NCBI RefSeq assembly: GCF_050947875.1
Contig: NC_134573.1
Span: 52,998,115-53,062,114, forward strand
From: Dermacentor variabilis
Lineage: Eukaryota; Arthropoda; Arachnida; Ixodida; Ixodidae
Reading direction: 5' to 3'
Length of the DNA: 64,000 nt
The notes below the pieces were generated by a model. It saw only the letters and a list, made by a program, of their open reading frames with translations. It ran no database searches and was not told where the DNA came from. Below are positions 29,001-36,999 of the stretch, piece after piece (positions within the stretch are counted from its first letter, which is position 1; every line of letters starts with the position of its first letter). Position numbers and translations under genes: made by a program.

Positions 29001-29255
29001 TTCAGGGCAATAACTTTGTGACGCCGAGAATCCCGTTATCTAAATATTGTCTTCCATGAAATCGACCATTGGGTTTTTTGCAAAGCTTGTCATAACGATC
29101 TTCAACACTTTTTTTTCCAGATGAGGTATGGCGGACATGGTTACTCCCACATCTTACTTAACGTGGTGCCAGCCATGCTTCGACGGGGGTTCTCAGCCGA
29201 CGCAGTGCGTGCCATCACGCAGACCAACCCGCAGACCTGGCTCGCTTTCTGGTGA
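1894..29255 (+). CDS. PTER: Phosphotriesterase-related protein (amidohydrolase), six recognised coding exons
   Basis: PTER belongs to the amidohydrolase superfamily of metal-dependent TIM-barrel hydrolases. The mammalian enzyme has been reported to hydrolyse N-acetyltaurine; whether the tick enzyme shares that substrate is inference. Coding segments are 1894-2062, 9798-9988, 13642-13797, 14854-15018, 23824-24044 and 29121-29255. All introns are GT-AG and every junction keeps frame. They encode about 345 residues, against roughly 349 in the human protein, so only about ten N-terminal residues are missing. Metal ligands seen in order: both His of THEH (exon 1), Glu of GELGCTWP (exon 3, in the bridging position), His of IIHPGR and His of MSHLE (exon 4), and Asp of SHDIH (exon 5). 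The protein ends in QTWLAFW. No signal peptide or membrane segment is visible, so it is probably cytosolic. Introns of 1-9 kb are filled with mobile elements. There are no internal stops, so it looks functional. Confidence 0.95.
4620..7900 (+). mobile_element. Decayed R1-like LINE (RT and RNase H remnants)
   Basis: Many short frames line up in order with a tick R1-type LINE. A linker region resembling ELEREIVRYI...QQWHNECN lies at 4730-4890. The pre-RT and RT start, including LRAAQTHMRITSALGPDVIT, is at about 5035-5110. Fragments resembling the palm region follow around 5390-5640. A connection/RNase H region starts near 6700 (IPVRRNMYPEFHQ, then YVDAVRY at about 6829-6850) and continues to ESEEITTAIAI at about 6945. 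The C-terminal region decays towards 7560. The sequence may end at the (ATT)n stretch near 7890. Numerous stops and frameshifts mean it is long dead; exact ends were not determined. Confidence 0.7.
9186..9293 (-). mobile_element. tRNA-derived SINE fragment, minus strand
   Basis: Read on the minus strand, this is a tRNA-like head: an A-box-like TAGCTACGGTGTTGGGCTG, then a B-box-like GGGATCGAATCCC and a GGTGGCCCG stretch. The same layout occurs in the fuller SINE at 28173-28415. Only the head and a short tail remain. It sits inside PTER intron 1, opposite in orientation to the gene. Confidence 0.7.
9798..9988 (+). CDS. PTER: PTER exon with GGGALVENT block
   Basis: Acceptor TTATTCGCAG precedes 9798; donor GTGAGC follows 9988. 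The first base completes the proline codon from the previous exon. Conserved segments YNHPENL, LRSNGGGALVENT and GLHIIAGTG are all present. Reading open past the donor continues for 170 codons without homology, so the splice site defines the end. Confidence 0.93.
9989..13641 (+). other. PTER intron 2 (3.7 kb)
   Basis: No gene was recognised. A hairpin lies at 12516-12552. The stretch 12300-12560 on the minus strand resembles a LINE 3' end (a TTAATAAAAGTTTCTC-like tail) but has no identifiable domain. The region 11330-11560 is CpG-rich with a GCGCGCGCGC run and an unassigned 93-codon frame. Confidence 0.7.
12516..12552. repeat. Short hairpin in PTER intron 2
   Basis: A 16-base arm (12516-12531) and its inverse (12537-12552) flank the 5-base loop GTCAA. 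Fifteen pairs are Watson-Crick and one is a T-G wobble. It is too isolated to assign to an RNA gene. Confidence 0.8.
13642..13797 (+). CDS. PTER: PTER exon with bridging glutamate
   Basis: Acceptor TGGTTTGCAG precedes 13642; donor GTGAGA follows 13797. The exon completes a split glycine codon and reads GYYVSANYG, then [22 protein letters not shown]. Glu in GELG corresponds to the residue that takes the place of the carboxylated lysine of bacterial phosphotriesterases. Confidence 0.93.
13798..14853 (+). other. PTER intron 3 (1.1 kb)
   Basis: This is the shortest intron. I see no repeat or gene in it beyond the splice sites (donor GTGAGA, acceptor TTCCTCGCAG). Confidence 0.8.
14854..15018 (+). 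CDS. PTER: PTER exon with two metal-ligand histidines
   Basis: Acceptor TTCCTCGCAG precedes 14854; donor GTGAGC follows 15018. It completes a Glu codon and includes CPAIIHPGRNPQAPAEIVRI and TVMSHLE, each containing one metal-ligand histidine. The usual MSHLD appears here as MSHLE, a conservative change next to the ligand. Confidence 0.93.
15868..16674. mobile_element. MITE-like non-autonomous DNA element with short TIRs
   Basis: The left end reads AAGGGACACTAAGGCAAA and the right end is the inverse, TTTGTGTCCCTT, giving AAGGGACAC as the shared terminal inverted repeat. There is no coding content. A 13-base G run lies near 16505. Its length of about 0.8 kb fits a non-autonomous DNA transposon; I recall similar AAGGGACACTAA-type ends being abundant in tick genomes. 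No clear target-site duplication was seen. Confidence 0.5.
16993..17160 (+). repeat. Gypsy 5' LTR
   Basis: A 168-base LTR beginning TGATATTATTACG and ending CTACACGTAACA. Compared with the 3' LTR it contains about 45 extra bases in the middle (after GACGAGCCGCCG), so the two copies differ by an indel as well as by point changes. Confidence 0.88.
17194..18012 (+). pseudogene. Gypsy gag remnant
   Basis: The frame opens at ATG 17194 (MELRSGRY) and reads RDPGVFSGLERQDVDD, then meets a TAG at 17359. The same frame continues as a capsid-like gag segment with HDDEIASWDSFKEKLQELFG and meets another TAG near 17599. It resumes as ALCRKVDDAMSE, IPDDAFNLL and IDAIIKECRRLEQAK. These are typical blocks of the retrotransposon gag domain in tick Gypsy elements. 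The zinc-knuckle region is not clear. Confidence 0.8.
18060..19960 (+). pseudogene. Gypsy protease, RT and RNase H remnant
   Basis: An aspartic protease active site reads ALIDTGANLSIM, with the catalytic Asp at 18116-18118. The reverse transcriptase follows: NLIEPSSSPWMSPVLLVKNK near 18810-18860, then YQFKLMRFGLCKAPATFE and the catalytic YLDD at 19147-19158. RNase H blocks follow around 19600-19930 (VTDHHAV and a late LHQDANSLSR). Frames shift several times, and a TGA truncates the RNase H segment near 19725. Confidence 0.88.
19968..21270 (+). pseudogene. Gypsy integrase remnant
   Basis: An HHCC zinc-binding region is visible: LHDAPTAKHLG (near 20204-20240) supplies the histidines and AACELC (near 20352-20368) the cysteines. 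Between them sits a duplicated insert (20278-20340). The core starts with GLDLLGPFPES, and PQTNGLT occurs near 20705. It is interrupted by several stops. The C-terminal part (near 21040-21250) has GNRVLLWSP and GPYRVLRQVTDVTYEI. The enzyme cannot be functional. Confidence 0.85.
20278..20340. repeat. Small tandem duplication inside the integrase remnant
   Basis: The segment GGCCCTGCCCGT...GTTCACAAG occurs twice in a row, the second time with an extra GTTCC step. It sits between the histidine and cysteine halves of the integrase zinc finger, where no insertion is expected, and therefore arose after, or contributed to, inactivation. Confidence 0.8.
21285..21407 (+). repeat. Gypsy 3' LTR (internally shortened)
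   Basis: A 123-base copy beginning TGTAGTATTACG and ending CTACACGTAACA. It shares the GAGATACTCAAGAGACGAG block and the CCAGTGTAAATAGCCT block with the 5' LTR, but lacks about 45 central bases. Confidence 0.88.
23824..24044 (+). CDS. PTER: PTER exon with catalytic aspartate
   Basis: The acceptor CAG is at 23821-23823. The donor after 24044 is GTCAGT, weaker than the others but GT-type. The first two bases complete an Arg codon; the exon then reads TILDTDALVEFAQSYGCYCE, DLFGLETSHYQ and RIVVSHDIHTRHRL. Asp in SHDIH is the fifth metal or catalytic residue. Confidence 0.93.
24158..24311. repeat. Long inverted repeat within a composite SINE
   Basis: The left arm (about 24158-24203) reads CGTAGTAGTTCGGCG, then AACCCGCAAGGTGGAGAGAAGT. 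The right arm (about 24270-24311) is its inverse: ACTTCTCTCCACCTTGCGGG, then GCAGAACTACTACG. They match over about 40 bases with a few differences and are separated by about 67 bases. The spacer contains its own smaller inverse motif, AGCAATTGCT. Confidence 0.85.
24217..24547 (+). mobile_element. tRNA-headed SINE (partial tandem dimer)
   Basis: A tRNA-like head occupies 24377-24447. Its acceptor arms are CCTGGTT and GACCAGG; the D-arm is AGCTCAGATGGTAGAGC; the anticodon stem is CTGCC with GGCGG around loop CCGGAAA (apparent anticodon GGA, Ser-type); the T-arm contains GGGTTCGAGTC. The tail CCTTTGTAGCAATTGCT, followed by GGTGGATGTCTGATTTTCCC, occurs at 24500-24547. A second copy of that tail occurs at 24217-24268, upstream of the head, so the locus holds one full unit and the tail of a preceding unit about 283 bases away. 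Confidence 0.75.
28173..28415 (+). mobile_element. Ruka-like tRNA-derived SINE
   Basis: A tRNA-like head starts near 28179 with an A-box-like segment (GCTCAGTGTGTATGGTGTTG) and a B-box-like segment (GCGAGATTGAATCCC). It is followed by the conserved body TGCACGTTAAAGGACCCCAG, then GTGGTCGAAATTTC, and an end rich in AATTCCC/TAATTT. It is flanked by an identical 11-base repeat, ATACTCACAAA, at 28162-28172 and 28416-28426, which is the target-site duplication. The layout matches tick Ruka SINEs as I know them. Confidence 0.88.
29121..29255 (+). CDS. PTER: PTER last coding exon
   Basis: A strong polypyrimidine tract and CAG precede 29121. The exon opens on a codon boundary with MRYGGHGYSHIL, contains VVPAMLRRGFS, and ends AITQTNPQTWLAFW followed by TGA at 29253-29255. 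This matches the end of the family. Confidence 0.94.
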   Translation: MRYGGHGYSHILLNVVPAMLRRGFSADAVRAITQTNPQTWLAFW

Positions 29256-29338
29256 CACACTAGGTTATTCCTGTTTTCACGAGAGGCTGCGAAAACGAGG
29301 GAACTCGTTTAATTTTTCTTCTGGTCCTCGTGCCTGAA

Positions 29339-29344
29339 AATAAA
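29339..29344 (+). promoter_or_regulatory. PTER: PTER polyadenylation signal
   Basis: AATAAA lies 84 bases after the PTER stop codon. GT-rich sequence follows within 25 bases, as expected downstream of a cleavage site. Confidence 0.75.
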
Positions 29345-29369
29345 CGTTATTTTGTCGTGTCATCGCGAC

Positions 29370-31090
29370 ACCGGTAGTTTATTTAAAAAGTGGATCACTG
29401 GCCGGTAATTTTCACATTTGTTTCCCATGTGCGCTAAAGGCTGCAGAGAGACACCAACAAACGCAGACCCGTCCATGTCTGTTCACATTGTAAATTAGGA
29501 ATACAAAACATAATTAGTCTCTCAATTCTTGTATTGTTACTGTTGTGCTGGTGTTTCACTGCACATCATGCTGCCTCAGAAAACTTCCATGCAGCACTGC
29601 TGGCCGACAAAGACGCGAATTAAGGTTGGGAGTCAGAGGGGTTCTGCCATCGAATCCTACATCACAAGCTTTCGCATCCCCTTATTACAGCAGCCATGCG
29701 GAACAACGCTTATTCGTGGGTGCCTTCGCTTCATTTCAATAACCTGATAAGAAACAATTGCTTCCCCATAAATTTTTCTATCCGCAATACTACTACTATC
29801 CACAATACTATATGCCAGCGCAGCAGCTGCAAATGAAGAAAATTTGTACTTATATATTACGAGGGACACATGAACAAGTTGGTTTTGTATTCTGAAGCAA
29901 AAGGCATGACAAAAGAATTGTGCAAACTGTCTCTGTGTCCTCGTGCGTTGGGAAGCAGCTCACAATATTACGTCACATTTACTGGCCAGCGGGCTAGGTA
30001 CACCATTGGGTATCACATATGCAGTACTTGAATTTAGTTGTCAAGGTACTATCCTGTCACGGTTATACACGAGCGGGAAAGAGTGCCAATATTTAATATT
30101 ATACAGTTATATATGACGAATTTGTCTGTTTTTATATAGCCATTCCGCCTTTGCAATAAAGCCGCAATGTAGACTAACAGATATTTATCGTCGAAAAAGG
30201 TTGTCCACATACTCAAGCACCTGGCCCACAATTCCCCAAACTTACTTGTATTCCAGTTATGTGCGACTGCAAAGGACATCAGGAAAGAATGTTGGCAGTT
30301 TTAGGAAGGTGACATTACGCGCATGAAATTTTTTTGCATCTTCATTGTGCGAACATTGGTACCGACCATCGAAGAATGAGGCGGATGGTAATGATTGACC
30401 CCCCCCCCCCCCTACGTGATGCCTGAAAAGGACCCTGATGCCTGAATGACAAAAAATCATGAGCAAAAGCTAAAGAAACTGTTTAGCGCACGACACGGAG
30501 GTGACAAGAAATTTTGAACAAAGGTACGACCTCCATTAGCGTGACTTTTATATACATTCACGTGGAGGACGCGACCGCCATCCCGGGGGGCTGGAGGAAA
30601 CTAGACACGCGTGACATTTCGGCGGAACCGTCTCCACGGGAGAGCGAAAGGAAAGAAAATTAGATATGCAAACGCAAGCGCTTGGAATGCCGACAAAGTG
30701 AGGGCAGCACGAACGCAGAAATGGTCAACGTGGGTCCAAGTGTAGTATTTGTTCTTCGCAGTTTATTATGTGATACGGGTTGTATTTGCACCTAATAAAT
30801 TGCACTTATTTTTGGAATTTGGCGGAGTGCGGTTAAAGTTTGCTTCAACTCCGCCGTGGGTCGGCCCAATATTGAACAATATTCAGGATCGGCCCATGCT
30901 TTTGCTCGCGCAGAACAAGATTGCACGGAAACCTAGCCGTAAACAGATTCATTCTAAAATAAACAATCACGGCAGAAGAGAAAAAAAAAATGCGCGCTAA
31001 CACGAAATACCACTTTAGTTCGTGAAACGAGGCTCCTTGTTTTTTTTACACATTCACTATACGGCTTCCACAACACCAATTCGTGTGAAA
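29370..31090. other. Region after PTER, no gene recognised
   Basis: Starts after the PTER poly(A) site. It holds a run of 12 or more C at about 30398-30411 and unassigned short frames. The segment near 30820-30900 (GGCGGAGTGCGGTTAAAGTT, then CCGCCGTGGGTCGGCCC) looks like a dispersed repeat, but I cannot name it. Confidence 0.6.
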
Positions 31091-32075
31091 CGCAGCTCAT
31101 GATATTCAAGCAGAAATTAAACATCATTGAACAGGGTTCCTTAGTCGATTGTATCCCCCTGGATTCTACCAACGCTCTTGAGAAGATGAATCATTTATTT
31201 CTACTTAATCACTTATGTTTACATGGTACTGTACTTTGTCCATACTTTTTCTTATCAATTTATATTAAAGAGTCATTAACTTGTGCTTCATTTGAAAGGC
31301 ACTTATTTGCTGACAACTGCGCAGTATTGCAGTATCTTGAGAAACATGCCGTAGTGGTAACACAATGTATCTTCAATCTGGCAATAACTCTTTCTAATTG
31401 GTGCAAAAGTTTGTGAATGGAACTAAACATTGATAAATGTAAGCCTATGCGCTTAACCAGATGCACTTATGAATGGCGAAGTTATTACCTTGATAGCGTC
31501 CGCTGGCAAATACTACGTTCTTACAAATACCTAGTTGTTCCCACTTCGACCGACCTTACTTGTAGACTTCGATTAACTGTTTAGCTAACAATGCTAGCAA
31601 AGCTCTTGATACCGTCGAATGAACCTTTCGCATGCACCCTTAAAGATAAAACGCTTCCTTGATATATCACCAATCAATCAAAAACTGCAATATACACTGC
31701 ATCAGTGTGGAACCAGTTCCATAAAAAACGCAAAATATGTGCTATAAGTAATGGAAAAAATTCCTTTCTCATTATCCTATTTTACCATAATAGAGATGCC
31801 ACTACATACGGCATGAAATCTACCATCGACCTACTGTTATCACACTGCCGTAGTTACACCAGCTGTGTCTTTTTCAACATGGGTCGCATTATCATTCTCT
31901 GCGAAATCAACTGCTTTTCCATCCACATTATATGCGATCTTGCCTGGACCATTACTACAAGGATTAAATTCTATCATCATAAACTAACGTTTCCTATCAG
32001 TCCTTCTTATCATGAACATCCGAAAAGTGGAACAACCTTCCTGCGCGCAGCTCACATTTCCGCCAGAGCTTAAAG
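31090..32075 (+). pseudogene. Decayed LINE reverse transcriptase fragment
   Basis: A 105-codon frame at 31099-31416 contains LFADNCAVLQYLE, a decayed form of the LINE RT catalytic segment, followed by LSNWCKSL and, after a stop, MELNIDKCKPMRL. This is the normal order of a Jockey/CR1-type RT. A C-terminal piece near 32012-32073 reads HEHPKSGTTFLRAAHI, similar to the end of such ORF2 proteins. It is heavily broken, and both ends of the parent element are missing. Confidence 0.65.
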
Positions 32076-32358
32076 TGAACACCGAGAATTGCTTAGCTTG
32101 CATCGTAAAAAAAAAGCCACTCTGCTGTATACTACGTTATAGCGCAGCTCTTAGGCGCCGTTGCTGCGCCGAGCGTCGGCTTCGGCGTAAAGAAGCGAAG
32201 GATGAAAGAATCAGAATCAGAATCCACTTTATTTCCAACACACTAGTTGGGGGCCCCCAGGCAAAAAGCTGTCGCTGACAGCTTGACGGGACCTGGGGGC
32301 CTACAGAGAGCAGCAGGCAGTGGATTTCACAAATTCGAACAACTGTATATACATATAG

Positions 32359-32492
32359 ACATTATGAAGAAGAAGTGAACTTGTTTCATACAGATGCAGC
32401 ATACAGATTATGACATTGCAGCATACTGATGCAGCATACAGATACAGACATTATGAAGAATAAATAAACTTGTTTCATACAGATGCAGCATA
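32359..32492. repeat. Direct repeat in the LINE 3' UTR
   Basis: ACATTATGAAGAA, then AACTTGTTTCATACAGATGC, occurs twice with a spacing of about 90 bases. A shorter GCAGCATAC unit recurs between them. It lies in the 3' UTR of the CR1-like LINE. Confidence 0.75.
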
Positions 32493-32564
32493 CAAGGTGG
32501 ACACTATCACAGAATGCATAAACGGTGCAGGAAAATGTAGCAGTCAGGGGAAACGAGAAAAAGT

Positions 32565-35432
32565 TCATTGCTTCATCAGGTAATCACGCATCTCCGATTT
32601 AAACGTGCCAAGTGGGGCATTGAAATTAATGTGATTTTTTAATAGGTTATATAGTGTTGGTATGCAGTAATCCAGCCTAGATCTACCGTAATTTGTACGT
32701 GTACGCGGCACTGGTATTAGCCTGTTACGTATGCTGTAGTCATACGGGGAATGTTGTGTATAGTGTGGTTTATTTTTATACATATAGAGAGATAGTTTAT
32801 AGTCATATAACTTAGACGCTTTAAGCATATTATGGTTAATGGATAAGGGACCAGTGGGTAATAGGCTGGGGTGTTCATTAAAGTTCTCAAAGATTCTTAA
32901 TACCTTCTTTTGGAGCCGCTCCAGTTTGTTATAATTGGTGGTTGTTGTAGTGCCCCATACTAAAGTGCAATATGAAAGATGTGAGTAAATATTAGCGTAA
33001 TATATTGCATTCTTCAGTGTTATTGTAAATAATTCCCTCAGTCTGTAGAGGCCACCAACTGCTTTGCCTAATTCAATCGTGAGCTTAGTAACGGGAATGT
33101 TCCAAGACATTATTTCTTCGAACCAAACCCCCCAAAATTTTTCAGATGCAACGCGCTGCAGGGCCATTCCTTGAAAGTTTAGGGTGAGTTCGAAATCGCT
33201 TTGTTTGTTGAAAGGTTTAAAAATATTATATTTAGCTTTTTATATTTAAAGTTAATCTGTTGAAGTTCAACCACTGTTCAAGGTGAATTAGATAATTGTT
33301 TATAGTTCTGTTTAGGTGGGCTAAAGTTGGTGTTGAAAAGAAAATATTAGTATCATCAGCATACATGACCAGCGTGGGAGAATTAGGCACATCACATAAG
33401 TCATTGATATAAAGTATAAACAATGAGGGCCCTAAAACCTCAGGCACTCATGTTTTACCACAGTAGTCGGAGATGACAAGCCATCGACTTTCACACATTG
33501 TTTTCTATTGTAAAGATAGTTCATTATGAGATCATAAGTGACGCCACGTAGGCCGTAGTCATGCAGTTTTGACAGCAGAATATTATGCTTTACACAATCA
33601 AATGCTTTTCTTAAATCAATGAACAATCCCACAGTAAAAAGTTTGTTTTCTGTGTTGCTAAGAATTCCATTCTTGATTAGTAATGACGCCATTTCGGTAG
33701 ATTTCCCTTTCTGGAAGCCGTATTGTGAATCATTCACAACGCGGTATTTAGTGAGAAAGTTTTTGAGCCGTGTATGAATGACATTCTCAAAAACATTGGA
33801 CAAGATGGGCAGAACAGATATTGGTCAGTAGTTTGCTATATCACTGACTGCTCCATCTTTGTGAATAGGGGTGATGCGTGCCAGCTTAAGGTCAGAGGGA
33901 AATATACCAGTCTCTAACATTTGATTAATTATGAATGTCAGCGGTAAGGCTATAATAGACGCCACATGCTTAATAGGGACAGCACTCAGGCCATCCAACA
34001 CGGTGGCGACGTTGTTTTTAATTCTGGAAATGAAATTTGTGACTTCTTGTGCAGTAACCGGTGAAACAATAATTGAATTAGCCAGTATTGTACGTGCAAA
34101 CTGTGGCGTTTTAGTACAATCACTATGGCTATGCGGAGACACGTAGTCGCCAACGTTGGAAAGAAATTCGTTCATTTCTGTTAGGGCGTCTTCATCCGTC
34201 TTGCCTTGAGCAAAAGCTGCAATATTAATTGAGCACTGAACCTTAGAGTTATTAGACAAATTATGGATTTCCTGCCATAATTTTCTTGCACTGTTGTATA
34301 TTTTAGCAAACAGGGACTGATAGAAGGAGATCTTAGCCTTTTTTAAATCAGCGTTTAATTTATTACGATATGATTTGAATTCTGTAAGCAAGGCAGCATC
34401 ACGTGATTGAACGAATCTATGGTACATTTTGTTTTTGGCTTTTATTCTTTTATGCAAGCTGTTTGTAATCCAAGGCTTGCGTATTCTTTTGCTTCGTTTT
34501 GTGTTATGTATCAAAGGGAAATGTTTTTCATAGCAGGCTATGATTTTCTTGAGAAAGATACGGTAGGCCTGATCGGGATCACTTTCGGCGTAAACATTGT
34601 CCCATGCAATCATTTCAGTATCAGAATAAAAATTGTTGAGCGAAGCGGAGTTAATGTCGCGATAAGTTGGGTTGTTATTTTTGTACTTTGTGGGAGCTAC
34701 CGGTATAAACGTAAAAATCGGGAGATGATCACTGATATCAAGGGAAAAGACACCTGTTAAGTACTGGTCGCAAGGAAGGCTGGCGATGCTGATATCAAGA
34801 AGTGTGGCGCTAGTTCCAGTAATACGCGTAGGTAACGCAATCAGATTTGCGCAGGCAAAAGTACGAAGGATGTTTTAAAAATGTTCACTGGGTGCGTCAC
34901 CACTGAGCATATTGATGTTCACGTCGCCCATTACTAAAAAGGATGTGCGCATTGAGTGTAGACTGGGCAGCAAAGTTTCCATGAACTCAAAGAATTCAGA
35001 CTTAAGTCCTAATGGTGGCCTATAAACTGCTGCAATAAGAACATTCGTAAGTCTTACTACTAGACACTCTACATTGGCTGTAATACAAGTTAGTTCATCA
35101 ACAACATCACAAGCAATACAATTTTTGATGTACAGAGATATACCTCCTCCACGGTTAGTGGACCGCGTAATTCCGTGATAATTATATCCTGGTATATTTG
35201 GTGGGTTATCGTTTGCAGAAAGCCAGGATTCTGTGAACAATATGGCATAAAATTTTATCGATAGGCTATCCAAAAACATGCGTAAGTTGTTCATTTTATT
35301 TTTAATGCTACGAGCGTTTAAATGGAATGCACTGAAGTAAGTAGACGACACGTCAGTGTTGAATTTTTCAATATCATAGTATCTACATTCTGCCATGGCA
35401 GCCATGACTGTTAGGTTATACCCAAAAAACAA
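32565..35432 (-). pseudogene. CR1-like LINE ORF2 (endonuclease and reverse transcriptase), broken
   Basis: The protein starts near 35432 and begins 34 bases after ORF1 ends. Endonuclease: FHLNARSIKNKMNNL, ILFTESWLS, AAVYRPP and LVMGDVNINM, then a single in-frame TAA at 34875-34877. The frame continues through DISDHLP to a linker (KRSKRIRKPWITNSLHKRIK). RT: LARITPIHKDGAVSDIANY is followed by a TGA at 33825-33827 where Arg is usual (a CGA to TGA change). It continues with SQYGFQKGKSTEMA and FIDLRKAFDCV. A frameshift of a few bases near 33435-33447 removes part of the GVPQGS block. The catalytic YADD is at 33352-33363, and the thumb region runs to 32565. An otherwise complete ORF2 with three main lesions. 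Confidence 0.88.
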
Positions 35433-35465
35433 ACGTTATATCAACGCCAACCTTAACGTTGCATT

Positions 35466-36140
35466 TTATCCAGATCTTCTCGGCAGGCAATCTTTAGCAT
35501 GTCTGATGATTCCGATTTCCTTGCGAAGATTTTTCCGCCATGCGTCCAAACGAATTTCCATCCTACTTCTCGTTTTTTTTGCATTTGCGGCTCCCAGTAA
35601 CTGCTTACCCTGCCTTGTTAGGTGCTCGTTGACATATATAGGCCCAGTTGTCCTAAAGCCAAGTACTGTCGTAGACAGGCGTGCCTTCTTCGCCTTGGCC
35701 AGCACAGCATTTCGCTTGTCCCGCCGCACAAAACGTACCACAATGTTCTTTACGCCAGTCTTATTTGTTCCAACTCTGTGGCAAATATCAACCTCATCAC
35801 GTGCCAACGGCTCACCCACGGCTACACAAATCTTTTGGACAGTGTCAAAAGGCTCTCCCTCATCAGGCACGCCTTTAATTTCAAGGTTGTTCGCCCGTGA
35901 GTATTGCTCCAATTCTTCAATTTTCGTCTGTAGTTGTTTATTTTCACCAGCGAGTCTTTCGTTGCTGTTTCGCATTGCGACAAGTTCTTCACGTAAAGTC
36001 TTCATTTCCAAGGTGAGCGCATTCACAATATCACAGCTTTCACTGCAATGTTCCACACTTTGTTTGAAGGAGCGAAGTTCAGCACGGATTTCACGTTTGA
36101 AATCCTCGAATGCTTTACCCAGATCTCTCCCGCTTGCCAT
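35466..36140 (-). CDS. CR1-like LINE ORF1 protein (coiled coil, RNA-binding)
   Basis: The probable start is the ATG at 36140 (MASGRDLGKAFEDFKREIRA), giving 224 residues to the stop at 35466. The same frame is open for a further 294 codons upstream through the 5' monomers, but that part is repeat DNA. Residues about 5-85 form a Leu- and Glu-rich coiled coil ending with ELEQYSRANNLEIKGVP, the hallmark before the RRM-like domain of LINE ORF1 proteins (Transposase_22 type). The C-terminal part is basic, as expected for nucleic-acid binding. It would act as the chaperone of the LINE ribonucleoprotein. Confidence 0.8.
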   Translation of the reverse strand: MASGRDLGKAFEDFKREIRAELRSFKQSVEHCSESCDIVNALTLEMKTLREELVAMRNSNERLAGENKQLQTKIEELEQYSRANNLEIKGVPDEGEPFDTVQKICVAVGEPLARDEVDICHRVGTNKTGVKNIVVRFVRRDKRNAVLAKAKKARLSTTVLGFRTTGPIYVNEHLTRQGKQLLGAANAKKTRSRMEIRLDAWRKNLRKEIGIIRHAKDCLPRRSG

Positions 36141-36230
36141 GACAAAATATTCAAGGGAAACAATGTTACTCCTGTTTGGCAGCAGTGTATGCAGCAACAA
36201 TGGCAGGACTTGAAAAGGTAATACGATCTT

Positions 36231-36840
36231 ACCTGTACAAAAAAAATGACTGGTGAGTGTTGTAGAACCCACACGCACTGCTGCCAAACTGGAGGAAATA
36301 CGCAGGGCAGTCAGTATATGTAGGCAGCGTCCGGTAGCTTGGTGGGTCACAGCGCAGACGCGGGGACGTCGGCGTACACTAGCTGATCCTGGCGGATAGC
36401 AGTGCAGAGATAGCCGACGAAAACGGCGCCTGTCCTCGTCAGGTAACTGCCTTCCTTGCGCAGTTTCAGCCACGCAAAAGCCGATGGATCGCGCCGAGCA
36501 AGAATGCACCTGTACAAAAAAATTACTGGTGAGTGTTGTAGAACCCACACGCGCTGCTGCCAAACTGGAGGAAATACGCAGGGCAGTCAGTATATGTAGG
36601 CAGCGTCCGGTAGCTTGGTGGGTCACAGCGCAGACGCGGGGACGTCGGCATACACTAGCTGATCCTGGCGGATAGCAGTGCAGAGATAGCCGACGAAAAC
36701 GGCGCCTGTCCTCGTCAGGTAACTGCCTTCCTTGCGTAGTTTCAGCCACGCAAAAGCCGATGGATCGCGCCGAGCAAGAATGCACCTGTACAAAAAAATG
36801 ACTGGTGAGTGTTGTAGAACCCACACGCACTGCTGCCAAA
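36231..36840 (-). repeat. LINE 5' tandem monomers (~276 bp)
   Basis: Copies start at 36231, 36508 and 36784 (counted on the + strand); two are complete and the third is a partial copy of about 55 bases. The two full copies differ at only a handful of positions, for example GTCGGCG/GTCGGCA and TTGCGC/TTGCGT. The A run near each start varies by one base, giving spacings of 277 and 276. On the minus strand each copy ends with a pyrimidine run and TACAG; at the junction to ORF1 this reads ACAG|GTAAGA. Confidence 0.9.
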
Positions 36841-36999
36841 ATGAAGGCGGAGCCGTATATGAAAGGCGGGAGGCGCGAACGGCGCAGACCATTGAAAACG
36901 GCCCCTTCAGTGACGTGCGGGCGAAAAACTGGTGTCATGCTGGCTCGCCCGACCACTCGTTGCATATCTGTATCTGGTCTCAGTCGGATCGCTCGTTTC

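Larger units (their letters stand above)
24045..29120 (+). other. PTER intron 5 (5.1 kb)
   Basis: The intron contains a composite tRNA-headed SINE (24158-24547) and a SINE with target-site duplication (28162-28426). The stretch 24548-28161 is AT-rich with no recognised gene; a G-rich run lies at about 27636 and a TTACGATTACAGCC-like simple patch near 27490. Nothing is recognised in 28427-29120. Confidence 0.8.
32205..36990 (-). mobile_element. Nearly complete CR1-like LINE, minus strand
   Basis: On the minus strand the order is 5' tandem monomers, ORF1, ORF2 (endonuclease and RT) and a 3' tail. The tail, read on the minus strand, ends in repeated GATTCT units, an (ATTCTG)n-like microsatellite typical of the CR1 group. 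Total length is about 4.8 kb. ORF1 is open; ORF2 carries an in-frame TAA, an in-frame TGA and a frameshift, so this copy cannot encode a full enzyme. The 5' boundary near 36990 is approximate. Of the LINEs in the window it is the best preserved. Confidence 0.85.
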
